DNA from: Candidatus Shapirobacteria bacterium
GTDB taxonomy: Bacteria; Patescibacteriota; Microgenomatia; UBA12405
DNA length: 5,138 bases
Reading direction: 5' to 3'
NCBI GenBank assembly: GCA_018500045.2
Contig: JAHBAQ020000077.1
Coordinates: forward strand, 1 to 5,138
The position numbers and the translations under genes are program-made. This document shows positions 2,713 to 5,138 of this stretch, piece by piece. The notes under the pieces were generated by a model. It was not told the origin of the DNA. It made no database searches and saw nothing but the letters and a program-made list of their open reading frames with translations. Every line of letters begins with the position of its first letter. Position 1 is the stretch's first letter.

Positions 2713-5109
2713 TTAAAGCTGAGGATATTTTGATGACAATATACTTATATCCCTATTACAGTCTTTTTTCTTTAAGCCACTTAATATCGTTTTTTCTGTT
2801 TCTGGTGACCAGTATATTCTCAATTTTTCTTTTGCTCTTGTTATCGCAGTATAAAATATATTATGTGTGATCATTTCTTCCACTTCATCGGTAACGACAA
2901 CTTTAACCGAAGAATACTCTAAACCTTGAGCTTTATGAATTGAAACTGCATAAGCAATCTGAAAAGGAACTTCTGTTTCAACAGAATCATCATCTTCATC
3001 AGTACTGCCAAATTTATCGACAAAGAAACGAATTACTGAGTTATTATTTCTAGGATTATCTATCAATTGAAGACTATAAAAATCCGCCTCAAATTGATTT
3101 ATAGCTTTTTCTATCTCAATATCAAACTGTATTCTCTTTTCAAGAATCTCTATCCCAACAATTTTTCCTTTCAAATTATTGTAAATTAAAGGAGCAAATC
3201 TGTTTGATTCATTAAATAAAACAGGATCATCAATTTTATAAATTTGGACACCCCACTGTATAGAAGGGTTAGGGTTGCTTCTTTGTAAGAATTTATTAAT
3301 GTTATTTATTCCATAAAGTCCATCGTAATTAAGACATAAGATGATTTCATCTTCTTCAGTATGCTCAAAAATAGAATTATCTAAAGTGATGGAATAATTA
3401 TTTTTTGCGATATGTTCTAATATGTCATCTTCTATGTTTCTCACTCTATTCCATAAATCAAGTAATTTTTCATTATTACTACGATAAGGTTTTGTCAACT
3501 CAAATACTGAAGTGTCAGGTACAAATTTTCGTACCATTGTAAACCAATTGCCAAAACGAATTGACTCTATTTGAAAAACATCACCAACCAAAACTAATAA
3601 TTTGCAATTAACCTTTCTTAAAATTGCGATCATATCTGAGTCGCTAACAGTACTACATTCATCAATAATTAACAAATCAAATTCGGTTTCAAAGCTGCGT
3701 CCATACAAAAACTTTGCTATAGTACTAAATGTACAATTTGCGGTATTTACCCTTCTTTTTAGATTATCCACTGCTGGATTTGTATTAGCTAAGTAAAGCT
3801 TTTTATTGGGGTTAAATAAATTTGAAATATGATTTATTAATGTAGTTTTTCCTGTTCCTGCAGACCCATATATTAATGCTACCTTTGAATTTTCAAACAT
3901 TTGTCTTAATTTCTCCTTTTTTTCATCACAATCAATTACATGTGTACTTGATTTCAACCATGAATCAAATGAATTAGAAAAATTTTTTATACCAGCAGAC
4001 GAAAACTCTTTTATTTTTTCAATGATGTTAACAGTATCTTCTTCATAACCCCTTATGTATAAGTGATCTTTATAAACCTCTATCCTACGGTTTACATGTT
4101 TAAAGTAAAGATTACTATTATATTTTTGAATAAGGCTGTCAATATCATCAAAACCAACAATATCTTTTTTTGGAGTATATAACTGTCCTTTTTTTTCGGT
4201 ATTATTTTTTATACATCTAGCTAATAATTCGTGTTCTCGATTCGCAGAATCTATACAATCAAATAAATCTGAGAGCATTATATTATGTTCTACTAAAGAT
4301 GCTGAAAACGGCATTTCATCAAAAGGAACACATTTCCAATCAAAATATAAATCTGACAATTTTTCACAAGCCGAAACGCTAAGTTGATGTTTAATAACTT
4401 TATTATTAAGTTGGTATAGCAAACATCTCAATACATTACTCCCAGCCGCTTTATTTTTAACAAGCTCACGAGTTTTATCTAAAGTTTCAAGAAAATAAAT
4501 TGTTTTTGCTTTTTGAGTTATTATTTTCTTAAACCATTGATAATAATGATCGGACGAATTTACTATTTCAACTAAATTTAAACCGGTTTTCCTCAAAAAT
4601 AACATCAATTCGTTATATTCATTAGTTCCACTATTTATTTTTGAATGATTCCCAAATATATCGGCAAAATGATCAAGTTCACAAGGACGAATTGACACTT
4701 CCCATTCATCAATTATCTGGATCGGCATTATCTTTCCTAAAATTTCTATACTATCGTTACTTATTGCAAATTTGACAGCATAGTTAGGAAATATGTCGAA
4801 TTTTGTAAATGCGATGATTCTATTAAATTTACTTCTATTATCATTAGCCGTTGTAAAAGTAACTTCATAATATACCTCATGATCAACAAAAAATGGTTTT
4901 ATTTTTTGAACATAGTAACGATCATTGTAACTACTTTTTATTCTTGTTGAATCAGATTTGTTAATCTTTTCTACTATTTTTTCATAATATTCTTTTAAGG
5001 CAGAATCAAGTTTAATAGGGAATTCGTCAATATTTTTTAAAACATCCAGACCATATGTCTTTTTTAAAAATGATTTTATCTTGAGTAAATGTTCATAATA
5101 TTTCAACAT
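2713..5109 (-). CDS. Superfamily 1 RecD/UvrD-like DNA helicase, 798 aa
   Basis: The C-terminal half is a complete SF1 helicase: Walker A GSAGTGKTT (415-423), motif Ia TNPAVDN (443-449), Walker B IIDECS (481-486), motif III VGDVFQ (508-513), motif IV PYRS with its arginine (541-544), motif V-like SIHKAQGLE (723-731, UvrD_C_2 type) and motif VI YTAITRAKEKL (753-763). A segment around 640-665 (YNNLKGKIVGIEILEKRIQF) fits the small barrel domain of RecD-like enzymes. All catalytic residues are present, so ATP-driven translocation on nucleic acid is expected. Residues 1-380 form an N-terminal region I do not recognise, with a beta-rich part (YYVQKIKPFFVDHEVYYEVT) and WEVSIRPCELDHF near 137-148. ATG 5109 is preceded by AGAGAGG (3 bases away) and overlaps an upstream stop as TAATG, which supports this start, although the frame stays open to the window edge. 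No nuclease motif is visible. Confidence 0.9.
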   Translation of the reverse strand: MLKYYEHLLKIKSFLKKTYGLDVLKNIDEFPIKLDSALKEYYEKIVEKINKSDSTRIKSSYNDRYYVQKIKPFFVDHEVYYEVTFTTANDNRSKFNRIIAFTKFDIFPNYAVKFAISNDSIEILGKIMPIQIIDEWEVSIRPCELDHFADIFGNHSKINSGTNEYNELMLFLRKTGLNLVEIVNSSDHYYQWFKKIITQKAKTIYFLETLDKTRELVKNKAAGSNVLRCLLYQLNNKVIKHQLSVSACEKLSDLYFDWKCVPFDEMPFSASLVEHNIMLSDLFDCIDSANREHELLARCIKNNTEKKGQLYTPKKDIVGFDDIDSLIQKYNSNLYFKHVNRRIEVYKDHLYIRGYEEDTVNIIEKIKEFSSAGIKNFSNSFDSWLKSSTHVIDCDEKKEKLRQMFENSKVALIYGSAGTGKTTLINHISNLFNPNKKLYLANTNPAVDNLKRRVNTANCTFSTIAKFLYGRSFETEFDLLIIDECSTVSDSDMIAILRKVNCKLLVLVGDVFQIESIRFGNWFTMVRKFVPDTSVFELTKPYRSNNEKLLDLWNRVRNIEDDILEHIAKNNYSITLDNSIFEHTEEDEIILCLNYDGLYGINNINKFLQRSNPNPSIQWGVQIYKIDDPVLFNESNRFAPLIYNNLKGKIVGIEILEKRIQFDIEIEKAINQFEADFYSLQLIDNPRNNNSVIRFFVDKFGSTDEDDDSVETEVPFQIAYAVSIHKAQGLEYSSVKVVVTDEVEEMITHNIFYTAITRAKEKLRIYWSPETEKTILSGLKKKDCNRDISILSSKYPQL

Positions 5110-5138
5110 TAACCTCTCTGAATTTTCCCCATCAAGAG
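5109..5138 (-). CDS. Possible 3' end of an upstream gene, partial
   Basis: On the minus strand the last nine codons before TAA (5111-5109) are open from the window edge and read LLMGKIQRG. The stop overlaps the helicase ATG by one base (TAATG), the usual arrangement of translationally coupled genes. Nothing can be said about its function. The reading is short enough to be chance. Confidence 0.3.
   Translation of the reverse strand, partial: LLMGKIQRG

Noticed and set aside
3602..3796. Plus-strand 64-codon ORF inside the helicase
   Set aside because: It is an antisense shadow of the well-supported helicase motifs.

Overview
The window looks like a piece of an AT-rich bacterial genome. A member of the Candidatus Patescibacteria (CPR), possibly Microgenomates, is my best guess, but it is an inference. 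It rests on an Erm/KsgA-type methyltransferase remnant, genes lacking Shine-Dalgarno (SD) sites with one apparently leaderless gene, and a short zinc-phospholipase-like protein of a kind I associate with that group. No ribosomal or other firm phylogenetic marker is present.

Left part (1-890, + strand). The window opens inside an Erm/KsgA-family rRNA adenine dimethyltransferase. The SAM-binding N-terminal piece and the C-terminal piece lie in different frames, and the segment that should carry the catalytic NIP[YF]N motif is missing, so it reads as a pseudogene or an assembly error. A plausible promoter overlaps its stop codon and leads to a 72-aa protein of unknown function (670-888).

Middle (890-1867). 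About 180 bases of AT-rich DNA hold a second promoter-like element with the same -35 context. An abrupt GC-rich island follows (about 1075-1690; one 60-base line is 63% GC against about 27% in a flanking line). It has three AAGGAGG SD-like sites, a 16-codon Trp-rich ORF, a 61-codon Ser/Thr-rich ORF, and several strong hairpins including a 15-bp one at 1464-1504. It could be a large structured RNA, a horizontally acquired fragment with small peptide genes, or both. I recognise no known RNA class in it. This is the most interesting stretch.

Right part (1868-5138). A 214-aa protein with zinc-dependent phospholipase C-like metal-ligand spacing appears to be expressed from a leaderless promoter overlapped by an 18-bp palindrome. 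Downstream lies a GC-rich cloverleaf-like element with a perfect T-loop consensus that does not fold as a normal tRNA. Next come three copies of AAATGAGACA (two direct, one inverted), then a complete 798-aa superfamily 1 RecD/UvrD-like helicase on the minus strand. The helicase start overlaps the stop of a probable upstream gene beyond the window (TAATG), so it is probably part of an operon. The tRNA-like sequence, the repeats and the helicase together could mark the edge of an integrated accessory or defence island, but no integrase or partner gene is visible.
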